Assembly (NCBI GenBank): GCA_032433595.1
Contig: JASWJB010000028.1
Span: forward strand, 1-64,000
DNA: 64,000 bases
From: Conoideocrella luteorostrata
Taxonomy: Eukaryota; Ascomycota; Sordariomycetes; Hypocreales; Clavicipitaceae
Direction: 5' to 3'
The position numbers were made by a program, and so were the translations under genes. Below, one piece after another: positions 12,394 to 23,103 of the stretch (position 1 is the first letter of the stretch; each line of letters opens with the position of its first letter). A model generated the notes under the pieces. It worked only from the letters and a program-made list of their open reading frames with translations, was not told the origin of the DNA and did no database searches.

Positions 12394-13508
12394 TCAGTGA
12401 ATTAGAACGTCTTGCATCTGGACCCGTTCCAAAAACGCGCGTTTGTGAAGATTTCTTTGGACAACGCCACTTACAGCAGCGAATTTTGGAGACACAAACA
12501 AGGCTGTTGCCTCGGCATACACCGTTGGCGTCTCTCCTGGACCAGGCATTGACTCAATTTGACCTTTAACCCAGGCCTTCCGGCCTTCCACTTTAGTAGT
12601 TTCTGCGCGAAGCACGAGGTAAGTTGCCGCTGGAGTTGGCTTCCGATAATTAATGTTGAGATTGGCCGTCACGCCGATATTGTGAGGCAGAGCGCCAAAA
12701 CAGCACCTCGCAAGCCCCTCGTCAAGCATTGTCGCCAAGAACCCACCGTGCACAATGCCGGGATGGCCACAAAGGTCTGCTCCGACGTACACTACGGAAA
12801 CAAGAGACTTGCCGCCATTCTCAATCCAAGCGTAAGCTGGAATAGGGACCTTTCCCGGGCCTGTCAGAGCACTTCCCGTGAGACTCCGCGCTCGATATTG
12901 GCTTGGCATTTTCATGTGTGGTCGTGACTCAGTAAGCTCAGGGCGTTGGCGCAACTCAGCTACCATAGGGTGATTGTTGATTGTTTCAGCGATACGTCGC
13001 GCTTCGGCGTCGCTTTCGGTCGGTGAGAATCGGTTTAGGCTCTCTTCGTCGGAGTAGAAACCCATTCCTTGGTTCCTTAATGTGTACCACGAGGCATATG
13101 CTCCAACTGCGCTAAAGGTGAATGCAAAGAGGGCCAAAGATAGGCTCTTTCGAACTCGTCCTCCACCACTTGATTTACCTGACGTTTGTTCAGCGTTCGC
13201 GTCAGCCGGGCCGTCTGCCACTATTCCATGTCGATCAAGGGACCCATCATTGCTCTCTTACCGGAAGCATGGGCAATATTGCTCTTGTCATTGTCGACAT
13301 AGCCAAAGGACTGCCCGGCCTGCTTATCGTTGGTACCGCTCGACGCTGACGACGAACCTTGTCCATTGACACCGGTGATATGTGAGTGTTGCCAGCGTTT
13401 CGAATAAGAACCTGCCGACGTTGCCGTGGGAAACAGGGCTGACTTGTTCAATGGAAAGTTTGCCAATGTGCGCTGCGCCAGCCGGCAAGCGACTGGAGTG
13501 CTGAGCAT
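12394..13508 (-). CDS. Hotdog-fold thioesterase (4HBT family), membrane-anchored, probably mitochondrial
   Basis: Predicted acyl-CoA thioesterase-like protein of 357 residues. Exon 1 (13508-13262) encodes a basic, Ser/Ala-rich leader (MLSTPVACRLAQRTLANFPL) resembling a mitochondrial targeting sequence. A very short 41-nt intron (13221-13261) separates it from exon 2 (13220-12394). Exon 2 alone would start at GTG, so joining to the upstream ATG exon is preferred. A hydrophobic segment near residues 108-130 could be a membrane anchor. The hotdog domain lies in the C-terminal half; HPGIVHGGFLATMLDEGLAR (about 236-255) is the typical central-helix signature of PaaI/THEM4-like thioesterases, followed by the NxNYRKP strand. 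The substrate is unknown. Its start lies about 0.5 kb from the 3' end of MAK21, transcribed in the same direction. Confidence 0.8.
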
Positions 13509-14034
13509 TGTGAACGATCCTATGCGCCGGTATCAACAAGCAAGGTCTTGCAGGTGAGAATCGTAGAGTGGTGGGAGGGCATGCACAAGAAAGCTGGGAT
13601 GAGATTCCAACGTATCTTGAGGAAAGGAAGAACTTACTCTTCCCCACGGCTCTCAAGTAAGTCCGTAGAACGAAGGAATAACTGCCTCGTAGCATAGCCT
13701 AGGTTATCCGAGGTTTGGCGGTCCCGCTTTTCCCGCCCTTGGATCAGACCCTGTGAACTTTGTTGGTTCTTGTTCGTTAAATAAAGCCAATCCAGGGTCA
13801 GCTAACTAGCTCCTGCGCCATCAAGGCCATCTCCCAGAGTTTCAATTCGATATCCCCCAAGTGGCTGGCCAATGCGAAACTTTCCCAAACAAACAGCCAC
13901 TGTAGCTGTGCTCCGCAACAGTTAACCAACAATGGGGGCCCGGTGTTTGCCCATTGCCTATTGATGAAGTGTGCATTGGGTCATTCAATGATTTGTATTG
14001 TACATTTTTGTCGCCTTACATCCAGCTACTATCA
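13509..14034. other. Intergenic spacer, thioesterase promoter side and MAK21 3' side
   Basis: About 0.5 kb lies between the 3' end of MAK21 and the start of the thioesterase, both on the minus strand. A 123-codon minus-strand frame (13324-13695) overlaps thioesterase exon 1 in another frame and looks like a shadow. No other signal was seen. Confidence 0.5.
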
Positions 14035-17000
14035 CTACAACCCATCCTCTTCGCCAGCCAGAAGTTCGGCATAGTCGTCCACAGACGCAAACATTGGCAG
14101 GTCCCTCAAGGCCTTTCTTCTAGACTTGTTCTTGCTCTTCTTATCTCCTTTATCGTCCTCGTCCATTTCATCACCCTCATTAACCGCCACCAACTCATCA
14201 GAACCAGCCTCGTCATCCTCATCCTCCAAATCTGCACCAATGTTCTCATCGTCATCGTCGTCAAGGTCGCTTTCAAGTGAAAGAGCAGGCGATGAGTCGT
14301 CTTCAGAAGCCATATCCAACTCGTCAAGGTCATCAAACCCAGCTTCAGAACCATCGTCGTCAATGTCTGGCTGGGTAGACACAAGAGCTTTCCAAACTTC
14401 GTCTTCGTTGTTCTCTGCTTCATGATCATCCTTTCCTTTCTTGACTGCTGGCCTCGGCTCCTTGGCAGTGTGTTGGAAATATTCGTGGAAGAATACGTCA
14501 TCAGCTGCAACATCCCCAGCTTTCTTTTTCCAGAAAGCTGCAGAATTAACTGGAGCCGACATCGAACCGGCGCCCTTGCTTCCAAGCCAGATGTCGCCCA
14601 AGTCTTTCGTCGCACGAAGCGGTTGCATAATAGATGCACCACGTGCGGCGGAATCACTTGACTTAGGGTTGCGGTAGACAAATTTATCCAAAAATCTAAT
14701 AAGTGTGTGACTTTCCATGTCAGGCTTCTGTACTTTCTCTGTCTTGTCCAGCAATGTCGCGGCAAAGACGCTGACAGAGGGATGGTAGTGTACTTGGAAA
14801 GGAATCTATCAAAGGTCAGGTTGCTATGTACAGGTTCCCCGGGGGCTTTTTGTGGGTGACGTACCATCTCCCACAAGCAACTTCTTTGCGCGTTGCTGTG
14901 TTCAGGGTCGCGCTTCCGACCATCATATCCGGGCAAAGCTGCCGAAGTGTCATCATCAAATACTGATGTCTCGGGTTCCTCAACGAGTGTTGAGAGGTCA
15001 GGAAAAGTTTGTCGCAAATGAGCAATAACATATAGTAGTCCACAAACAAACGGAGGTTGGTGAAGACTGCATATTTGCAGCATTCTCTTGGCAAAAGCCT
15101 TGACTCTCCGGACATCGACGTCATTCTTCAAAGCCCGAAGAAGCAAATTAAGATATAACGATTGCTTGGAAGAAGTTACCAAACGGGGGTCCAGCAATGA
15201 TTCGTACAAAGTTCGATAGAACCGATCGGTAGCTAAATTTCGTACGACCGACAGGTGCTGAACCAACAACAGGGCCTGGATACCAGTGTTGAAATTGGCT
15301 GAATGTGCGATTCTGAATAATGTGTCGAGATGCTTCTCTATGCTATATGCTAGGTTAGTTTGTGTACTATATTGAACTATGGCCGATTGACTTACATTGT
15401 ATCGTTTGTGCCAATGAACGGGGCAGCACGGTTCACACCCATCAGTAGCGCCGAAACAAGCTTATCAGCGGCTTCAGCTTCAGGCACTGAGGGACGCATC
15501 TTTTTTGGTTCCTGGGAATGATTTCTCTTCCGTGGTTTGCCGTTTGGTTTGCTATCACCAGAATTACTTTCCAGGGAAATCCCCAGACTTCCTGATTTAA
15601 GCATCGTTACAAAAAGCTCGAAGTATATCCGTATAAGACTTTCGGCAATTGCAGGCTCCTTGCTGCTGAGAATAGTCTGATTCAATGTGTTGATAGCGTA
15701 GTATTTCGATCGGTGGTCCTGTGATGGATGAAGTAAAATATCTTGTTCAATGGATCGAATAATAATCGGTTTCATTCCAGGATGCGAGACTTGCAATTGG
15801 AGCAAGAGATAAGATGCTCGAGACGCGATCTTGCGATCTCTGTCGCCTAGCTTGTTGACAAGAAGCGTGAGTAGGTTTGACTCCTGCTCCGGCTTATCTT
15901 TAAGCAATCCGTACACAAAATCAACAGCCTTCATTCGAGAGTACTCTATTTCGTCAGAGCACCAAGATTCCAATAACTGAATGATCTTGAAGTAGGTTTC
16001 TTTCAGCCAGTCCTCGTAAGCCCATGTCACCAGATGCTCTTCGGTAACTTTGCCAGGGAGAGGTTGAGCAGGTGACCATGACTTAATCGACTGCTTCTCT
16101 AAGGTTCCCAATAGTCCAGGCTGACCATGGAAAGGTCGCAAGCGTCGCTCTGAAGGCAGCAGCGTTCCGGGACCGAGTAAATCCACGAGCGCTCCAATCG
16201 CCCCTATAGCCTGCGCACGACTCTTCTTCGAGGCCAGGTTCATAAGAGTCTCGAAAGCACGAATATTGTGCACCGGTGACTCTTGTATTGCCAACGTGAG
16301 GGCCGAAACCTTATCCGTCAGAGTCCCAGATGACATGATGGTAGACAAGAACTTATGAGATGAAGAGGCAAAAACACTAGTTCTGTACTTGTTAGAGTCG
16401 TCATCTAATAGAGTCTTGGCATGAACTTTCAGCGCCTCTACGGCGGCGACGAAGGGTCCGAGCTGATCGATTGTTGGCACTGGCAGCTTGGCTAATTTGC
16501 AGGCATGCCAGTCCGCTCGTGGTTCGAATATCTTTGTTTCCAGGTTAGCGACTGATGATGATCCGAAAGGAGGCTTCAAGTAAAACCAACCACGGCTCCG
16601 GGTTTTTTGGCACGGTTTGTTCGCTCAAACTCCACGTCGTCACCCTCATCTTCATCATCGTCATCATCCTCTTCCTCTACCACTTCACCTTGCTCCAACT
16701 CAGGCTCTTCAGAAATTTCCGGCGCCAGATTTTCAAATCCCAACTCTTTTGACAAAGCAAGAAGCTCGTTTTTTAAGCCCTTGTCAACAGGTGCGCTCGA
16801 TTCCTTCGCGTACGTCTCGTCGTCGGAGTCCACGCCGTTGATGAGTTCGAGATCATTTTCGTCGCCACCCAGAGCTTTAATCTCAGCCAATAAAGCTTCT
16901 TGGTCATTTTTGTTCTGTCCCTTCGAAGGCAAGCCATCATTGGAGTTTCGCTGCCTCTTCTGTTGTTGCTTGTCTCCGGCATTGGTGGGGGGCTTTTTTC

Positions 17001-17127
17001 GCTTGTGTTCGTTAGAGTTGAGAGTGTGGTCAATCGTGGAGGTCAGGTTCGCAAGAGTGTCTTCAGTGAGTCCCTGCTTAACTTTTGGTCCCCGGGGGAC
17101 CTTGCCCTTTTTTTGCAGCTTAGGCAT
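14035..17127 (-). CDS. MAK21: MAK21/NOC1 ribosome biogenesis factor (CBF/Mak21 family), with a probable one-base break
   Basis: Nucleolar factor of the CBF/Mak21 (CEBPZ) family. In yeast Mak21/Noc1 pairs with Noc2 in export and maturation of pre-60S ribosomes. Exons: 17127-15396, 15342-14865 and 14805-14035; introns of 53 nt (15343-15395) and 59 nt (14806-14864) have standard ends and branch sites. The N-terminus is Lys-rich, then acidic. The HEAT-like Mak21 core covers exons 1-2 (for example EYSRMKAVDFVYGLLKDKPE, DRDRKIASRASYLLLQLQ). The family C-terminal motif VFFHEYF is present, followed by a long Asp/Glu/Lys tail. The first exon changes frame at a run of six A on the coding strand (plus-strand T at 16603-16608): upstream reading ends at a TGA 16 codons on, while the conserved core continues in the -1 frame. 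No credible intron bridges this. One extra base would make the total divisible by three (about 993 residues). An assembly indel is more likely than loss of a gene essential in yeast. Confidence 0.88.
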
Positions 17128-17406
17128 TTTCAATGTTGATGGTTACTTAGTCTTGGGTGGCTCTGCCAGAAAAGCTGAAGGCGAAACTCAGAACTTTTTT
17201 GACGGGGCCTATCTTATCAGCAGCCCCACCCAAAATCCCGTATTGAAACTGTGTTGCTAGTTAGTTATGCACCTCTCCAAAAAGAGCTTGGCGTGTTTAC
17301 ATGCTGTTGTAGTGGTTTCTCGCATGCGTCGGATAGTATTTATGTTGACATCGTATTTTTAACGAAATGCCGGCATAGTCCGGGTGAATCTTTTGGCAAT
17401 TTCACA
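17128..17406. promoter_or_regulatory. Shared divergent promoter region, MAK21 and mitochondrial ProRS
   Basis: A 279-bp spacer separates the ATG of MAK21 (minus strand) from the ATG of the prolyl-tRNA synthetase (plus strand), so both promoters must lie here or overlap the neighbouring gene. Both genes serve protein synthesis, which makes shared regulation plausible. No TATA box or named factor site could be assigned with confidence. Confidence 0.5.
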
Positions 17407-19459
17407 ATGATGCTGTCTCGTAGTATAGCAAGATTGGGGAGTTTTATGATGACTCGACCGGCGCTTTCGATCGTCCCAAAACCATTCAGACTTGTCAATA
17501 GAATAAGAGCCCGGTCAACTCTGTCGAAGTTATGGGTTCCTACCGGTGGTGTTTCGGCAACTGATGGAGAGAGTGAGTTGCTTACTCTCACATGGCAGAC
17601 ATTGACTGATAAATGCAACAGCTGGTCACGGAAAACTCATCCGAGCCGGTTTTCTTCGCCAGGCAAGTCCACTCCAGTTGACAGTCTTCTAGCTAATCAA
17701 TCTAATCTTCCTGGCAAGACTCAATCTGGTATCTTTCAACTCCTACCCTTAGGTCTCCGCGTGCAAAATAAAATAGAGGCCCTCCTTGACAAACACATGG
17801 CATCAATTGGTTCGTTTCATGCCTTCACTACACTGAGAGTTGCATCGCGCTCATCTGCAATTATAGGCGCATCAAAACTTTCATTGTCAACCATCACATC
17901 AGAGGAGCTATGGCGTCGTAGCGGCAGGTTGGATCAAGTCGCTTCAGAGGTATAATCACTAGCAGCCTTTCATTTTAGACAATTATTGATGATTCCAGCT
18001 TTTTCGCCTGGCTGACCGCAAACAAGCCACCATGATGCTATCTCCAACGCACGAGGAGGAAATAACAGTCTTGGTAGCGAACACACTAAAGTCATATAAA
18101 GATTTGCCACTGCGCCTCTACCAAACAAGTGAGTTCGCCTTACCCCCAGCAATCTGCTGGCTAACAGCTAGTATAGCGAGGAAGTACCGCGATGAGATGC
18201 GACCTCGCCATGGTCTTCTGCGTTCTCGGGAGTTCGTTATGAAGGATCTCTATACATTTGACACATCTTTTGCTGCAGCAATAAACACATATCGAGACGT
18301 GGCCGAAGCATATCGTGCCTTTTTCGCGGAATTGAAAATACCAATTTTAACTGCAGAAGCAAGTTCCGGCGACATGGGAGGTGATCACAGTCATGAATAC
18401 CACTTACCTAATCCTATTGGTGAAGATACCGTTATAACTTGCGACTCCTGCAACTATACCGCTAATGACGAAGTTGCAAGAAGTCGTCCAACACTTCACG
18501 ATCGGTCTTCAATGCCCACCATTCAAGCTGATGACATCAGAGTGTGGCGTGGAATTACGAGAGATCGCAAAACACTGGTCAATGCATGGTTCCCAGCCAG
18601 GGGCAGCACAGGTGCTGAAACCGAAATAAACGCACACGCAGTGAAGGAAGCTGTTCCAGATGTTGACACCAGTATCAACGACGCGGTGCAGATTTGGGAG
18701 GGGATGTTGCATAGTAGTCTACGAACCGAAACCAACAAAGCTGAGCTTGTCAATGTTGTCGATATGAGAATAAAACCCGCTTTTAGTGAGCTCGCGAAGG
18801 AGCTTCCGATCTTCCCGGCAACTAAACAAAACATGGAACTGGTCTTGCTCTCTACTATTATTGCAACACATGATGGAGAGGATTTAAATCTTCTACGCCT
18901 TATGGAAGGCGACGGCTGTCCTCGTTGTGAGAACGGTCAACTCCGCGTCCATCGAGCGCTAGAACTGGGTCACACATTCTATCTAGGTGCCCGCTACTCA
19001 GATCCGCTGGACCTTTCTATAACTCTTCCCAATTCCAAAACCAGCACACCTGTGGAGATGGGATGTTATGGAATTGGAGTGTCGAGGATATTCGGGGCCA
19101 TTGCAGAGCACAAAGCGGATAACAAGGGCCTGCAATGGCCACGAGCTATCGCACCATTCGAGATTGTTGTCATACCAACATCGGGGGTCACGGCTAATAT
19201 TCTTGACTTTCACGATAAGCTTACCAGCCAGTCAGCCTCCGGGCCGGGATTTGATGCAGTTTTAGACGACCGTAAAGAGACATTTGGTTGGAAAATGCAG
19301 GATGCCGATGTAACTGGGTATCCCATCATAGTCGTTCTTGGGAAAGCCTGGCGAGAGAAACAGATATGTGAGGTGCAGTGCAGAAGTCTTTCGTTGAAAG
19401 ATAATGTGGCCGTCAAGGATATTCCAACTCATTTGAACGGTGTATTGTCGCGATTGTGA
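17407..19459 (+). CDS. Prolyl-tRNA synthetase, mitochondrial, class II
   Basis: Charges tRNA-Pro with proline, probably in mitochondria: the N-terminus MMLSRSIARLGSFMMTRPAL is basic, hydroxylated and lacks acidic residues. Predicted 597 residues from six exons: 17407-17572, 17622-17662, 17719-17809, 17867-17949, 17999-18128 and 18177-19459. Introns are 48-57 nt. The second (17663-17718) has a GC donor (CAG|GCAAGT) and an AG acceptor; only this splice restores the conserved RAGFLRQTQSGIFQLLPLGL. Class II motif 1 lies around residues 70-120, motif 2 (RKYRDEMRPRHGLLRSREF) from about 170, and motif 3 (GCYGIGVSRIFGAIAEH) from about 464, followed by the anticodon-binding domain. The insertion region resembles bacterial-type ProRS, as expected for the mitochondrial enzyme. 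Start: first ATG of the frame with a presequence-like leader. Confidence 0.93.
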
Positions 19460-19809
19460 GATGGTGGCGGCGAACTGCATGGGAACAAGCGGCATGAAAA
19501 TTCTTTATTGTAAAAACATGTATGAGTAGCAGTATTACTAAATAGGTGGAATGTCTTGAAGATCATGGAGAGACAGAGACAACCATCAGTAAAAATTTAT
19601 GCCACCTTAACTGTATTGGCTCATAAAATTCCAAGCATTACAGTATAAAGTATCACGTTATGCTGGAAAGGCAGTGTGGCAGCAGTGCGTAAAATTGATT
19701 TCCCCCACACTAGTTAGCCGTCACCACAACTGGTCATCACCGAGGGGCAGCAAACCGCGGCCAACCTCACACCATCTTGTCGCATGCGCACCATAACAGT
19801 ACGACAACA
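19460..19809. other. Intergenic spacer between ProRS and prefoldin 5
   Basis: About 350 bp holding the 3' flank of ProRS and the promoter of PFD5, in tandem. It is AT-rich in the first half and shows no open frame of note. Confidence 0.5.
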
Positions 19810-20541
19810 ATGTCCGGAGAAAGAGAAACTAGTAAGCCCTAGCTGCAATTATACCGACCTACAAGTCACTAATACTTGCTATAGTCAACCTCGACACTCT
19901 CGAGCCACAGCAGCTAGCGCAAGTGAAAAAACAGCTCGACGAGGAGCTCGAGCATCTGACATCGTCGTACGCACAGCTCCACGGAGCCCAGAATAAGTTC
20001 AAAGATTGTTTAAGATGCGTTGATTCACGAAATGCAGCGACCGAAGGTACGCTCATCGAATTAAAATACTTCCTAAGACTCTGTGCTAGTCTCGGGCTTG
20101 GGACATGTTGCTAAAGTGTACATTCCTTCCATCAGCGTCGTCGAACTCGGTGCTTGTTCCTCTTACGAATTCGCTGTATGTCAAAGGAGAGCTTTCCAGT
20201 ACTGAGACGGTATTGGTTGATGTTGGAACTGGATTTTTGATCGAGAAGGTTAGCCATTATGACTTGACAAACAAAGAAGCTCTTCGATCACAAACACTAA
20301 TTCACCGCGCACAGAAATTAAAAGCAGCACAGCAATTCTACGATGGCAAAACAAAAGAGCTGGGTAACAATCTAAAGGAATTAGAAGCAATTGTGCAGCG
20401 AAAGCAAACCAACGTTAGGGCTGTGGAAGAAGGTATGTAATCACTTCGCTCAAAGGCCACGGTACTTTGTTAACGCGAGTTCAACTAGTCTTGCGGCAAA
20501 AGATCATGGCAGCCCAAGCAGCTCAGTCACAAGAAAACTAA
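19810..20541 (+). CDS. Prefoldin subunit 5 (GIM5)
   Basis: Subunit of the cytosolic prefoldin hexamer, which captures unfolded actin and tubulin chains and passes them to the CCT chaperonin. Predicted 155 residues, the normal size for alpha-class prefoldin subunits. Five exons: 19810-19831, 19885-20046, 20136-20248, 20315-20432 and 20489-20541; introns are 53, 89, 66 and 56 nt. Exon 1 encodes only MSGERET plus one base. The N-terminal coiled coil contains LEPQQLAQVKKQLDEELEHL, the beta-hairpin region contains PLTNSLYVKGEL and VLVDVGTGFLIEK, and a C-terminal coiled coil runs from FYDGKTKELGNNLKELEAI to VLRQKIMAAQ. Every splice restores an expected family segment. It converges on the next gene with a 124-bp gap. 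Confidence 0.92.
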
Positions 20542-20665
20542 GTCGCATATGCATAACAAAATAGTAAATTATCTTAGTCACTCGCGATCGCTATATATAT
20601 TTTGATTGAAATGAGCAAAGTATCAAATTCCCTGCTCTTCACGCCGTTGGTGGTGTTTGCTGAAC

Positions 20666-22358
20666 TCAACAGCGCACCTTCACATCTTCCAAGGCCGACA
20701 AAACTTCCAAAACATAGCAAACAAATTCTTCGAATTGGCCCGTTGCGGTGTCGGCCGAGCCGCGCCAGATGTCGCTCTGCTCATAGCCCCAGTCCTTTTT
20801 GGTATCGTTTGCTTTGGTAGAATTCAGCTCGGCGTCCCAGTGAACACCATATACTCCCAGGCTAAGCCATGATTGAGGTTCGCCTCGAGTGCTGGCACCT
20901 TGCCATTCCCTATGCGTGCTGATCTCAATTACGTACGGCGTATCGCGAAAAGGTATTGAAACGGATGCTTTGACTTGAATACTTTCAATCTTGTCAATCC
21001 AGGTTGTGCCACTTCCTAGATGAACAGTTGGCGTCTTCCTTAGGAAGTCTTCCGGTAATCCGCCATGGGCCTCACTTTTGATTGTGATGCTGGCAATCAA
21101 ACTCAACATCTCGGTTGGTATAGGTTGAACAATGCGACCACAGTCGACTCGGATCGCCCAGTCATACTTCCTACATTGAAACAAATCATCTCAATATTTA
21201 TGCTCCTTCAATACTTTCATGGTGATTTCAATATATTACCTGTCAGGGGCGATGATTGCCCACCTAAGCGGCGGCCAGCGATTTGGTTCCACAAGACGAA
21301 CGTTTGCTAACGTCGCCGGTCTATTTGGGTGACTCTTGAAATCAGCCATGAGGTTTCGTTCTTGGATTTTTACTGATATATTCTCTTGATATCTCAATTC
21401 TTGGAGGCCGCCCCCAAACTCAGTTGTGGGATCCAAAAGATGGCGTATAGTACTTGAAGCAAGGCCATCGTCCTCTAATCTGCATTGATATAAGCAATCA
21501 TCTAGTATCGCGGAATGCTCTGGAGTCAACCAACTTTACGTCCAATTCAGCTCCACCTCTCGTTCCATATTGCGACGCCATTTCTGCAAAATCAGTGTAT
21601 GACATCTTGTTACCTTGGATTTTTTTTCGTCGATGAATGATGACATGGCCAAAATCAACTCTCATCCAAAGAGTCTCCTTCAGTGCTCTCAAGGCATCAG
21701 TAGAGGACAAAAAGATTGGACGAAGTTGCTCCAAAATACCATGAGCTGAACTACACGTCTCTGCTTGTATTGGAACTAGTTGTTCCATGTGGGGTTGCGA
21801 TTCAACTCGCGGGCGAGAATCCAGATCAACAGTGATCATGACGTCTACATTGGCATCCATCGCAACTTGGACTAAATATTGAGTTGAGACATTTTGTCGG
21901 CCCCCCCTTAGGTCATTAACAGCCCGATTAATCGCTTTGAAACCTTCTTGGAGATTACATAAAGTGCGACTGGAAATATGTAGGATATTTAGCTCGTCTT
22001 GAAGAATCCAAACTTCATGTGCTCTCCTTATATCATCAAAGAATGATGATTCACCGAGTTTCGGAAGAATCCTATGTTTCCCGGGAAGTACAAGTGTTGC
22101 CTGTCGTTAATTAGCATTTGTTCAATAATACCATTGGAGTTTGCATTTTGGTTCCACCTTGAATGGGTTGTCGCCCATATCCGTAGGCTTTCCAAGATAT
22201 TCCTCCGCAATCACGAGGTTAGCCCTCTTACGCTCTTCGTCGGCCTGAGCATAGGCTGTTGGCATTATTTCTCCTCTGCCAAATTTTTGAGACCCAGTCG
22301 GTTGATTGCCTGGCTTGTCAGGTCGGCGACGGCCAGTTTGTCTCAGTCGTGAACCCAT
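20666..22358 (-). CDS. Conserved fungal protein, resembles DUF7905 family (KH-like N-terminal part)
   Basis: Predicted 503 residues from four exons: 22358-22158, 22100-21535, 21479-21240 and 21170-20666; introns are 57, 55 and 69 nt. All phases agree, and the joined protein reads smoothly (for example VPGK-like LVLPGKHRILPKLGESSFFD after intron 1). The segment LWMRVDFGHVIIHRRKK followed by YTDFAEMASQ resembles the central part of fungal proteins I remember as DUF7905, which have KH-like folds in front. That name is from memory and should be checked. No catalytic motif, signal peptide or membrane segment is visible. Function is unknown; an RNA-binding role would be a guess based only on the KH-like impression. 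Starts at the ATG of MGSRLRQ; an upstream start in the same frame has no ATG support. Confidence 0.72.
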
Positions 22359-23103
22359 GATGAACTTGATGCAGCGATCCTTGCACAGAGTATAGAAACA
22401 AGCTGATGCGTGACGTTTGGAAAGAACAAGGGGTAGAAGATGCAACTCATGAAGGTGAAGCTGATCGTCAGACTAGACGGTGCAAGCTGCGTAAAAAGAA
22501 ACAAAACGTAAGAATATGTGTACCAAAGAGAAGTACAGCAGTAGTCCAGCACCTGGGCGCCACCTGCCGGCCAATTGTCAACTGGTCCTTGTCATTTGCC
22601 GCGTCACGGAAGGCAGCTCTCTGACTTGTCCTTCTGTGAATTGCCACCGAATTCCCACAGAACAATGGTTGGCCGCTATTCAGTGCGATTCCGGTCATAA
22701 CTCCATGGATGGTCAAAGGCGGCCGGGCTTGGCTTCGGACGGGCCCTTGGATTGATTGCATCGCCTCGTCGTTTGTAAAAGCGAAGACATTTAATGTTGA
22801 TTATGCGCAGTGCTTCACCAACTGAACTGGACGCGCATACGTCTATGGGCCGGTTCACGAAATTCACTGTGGCTATAGGATCAAGCTCATATCACGCGTC
22901 AGAATCGAACCGATTGCTATTCCCTCTATCAAAGCATTGTATATTCCGTATGGCGTAGTTACTCAGTAAGGAATAACTACAGAGATTCAGAATGGCTATA
23001 AGAAAATGACAATAAAGTGGAGCAAACGTGGCTGCTCCGTCACGTCTCCCGACGCGTTAATAGGCCACGGTGATCCCTTCAACACTCAGGCATAAAGTTC
23101 ACC
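22359..23103. promoter_or_regulatory. Divergent intergenic region upstream of DUF7905-like gene and ORC1
   Basis: About 745 bp between two divergently transcribed genes, so it must hold both promoters. Only short chance frames occur. No named factor site could be assigned. Confidence 0.45.

Noticed and set aside
14106..15269. 387-codon minus-strand frame that continues past MAK21 exon 2 into another frame
   Set aside because: Only its first part (15269-14865) is MAK21 exon 2. The rest reads through the 59-nt intron and then the wrong frame of exon 3. The spliced model restores the conserved C-terminus.
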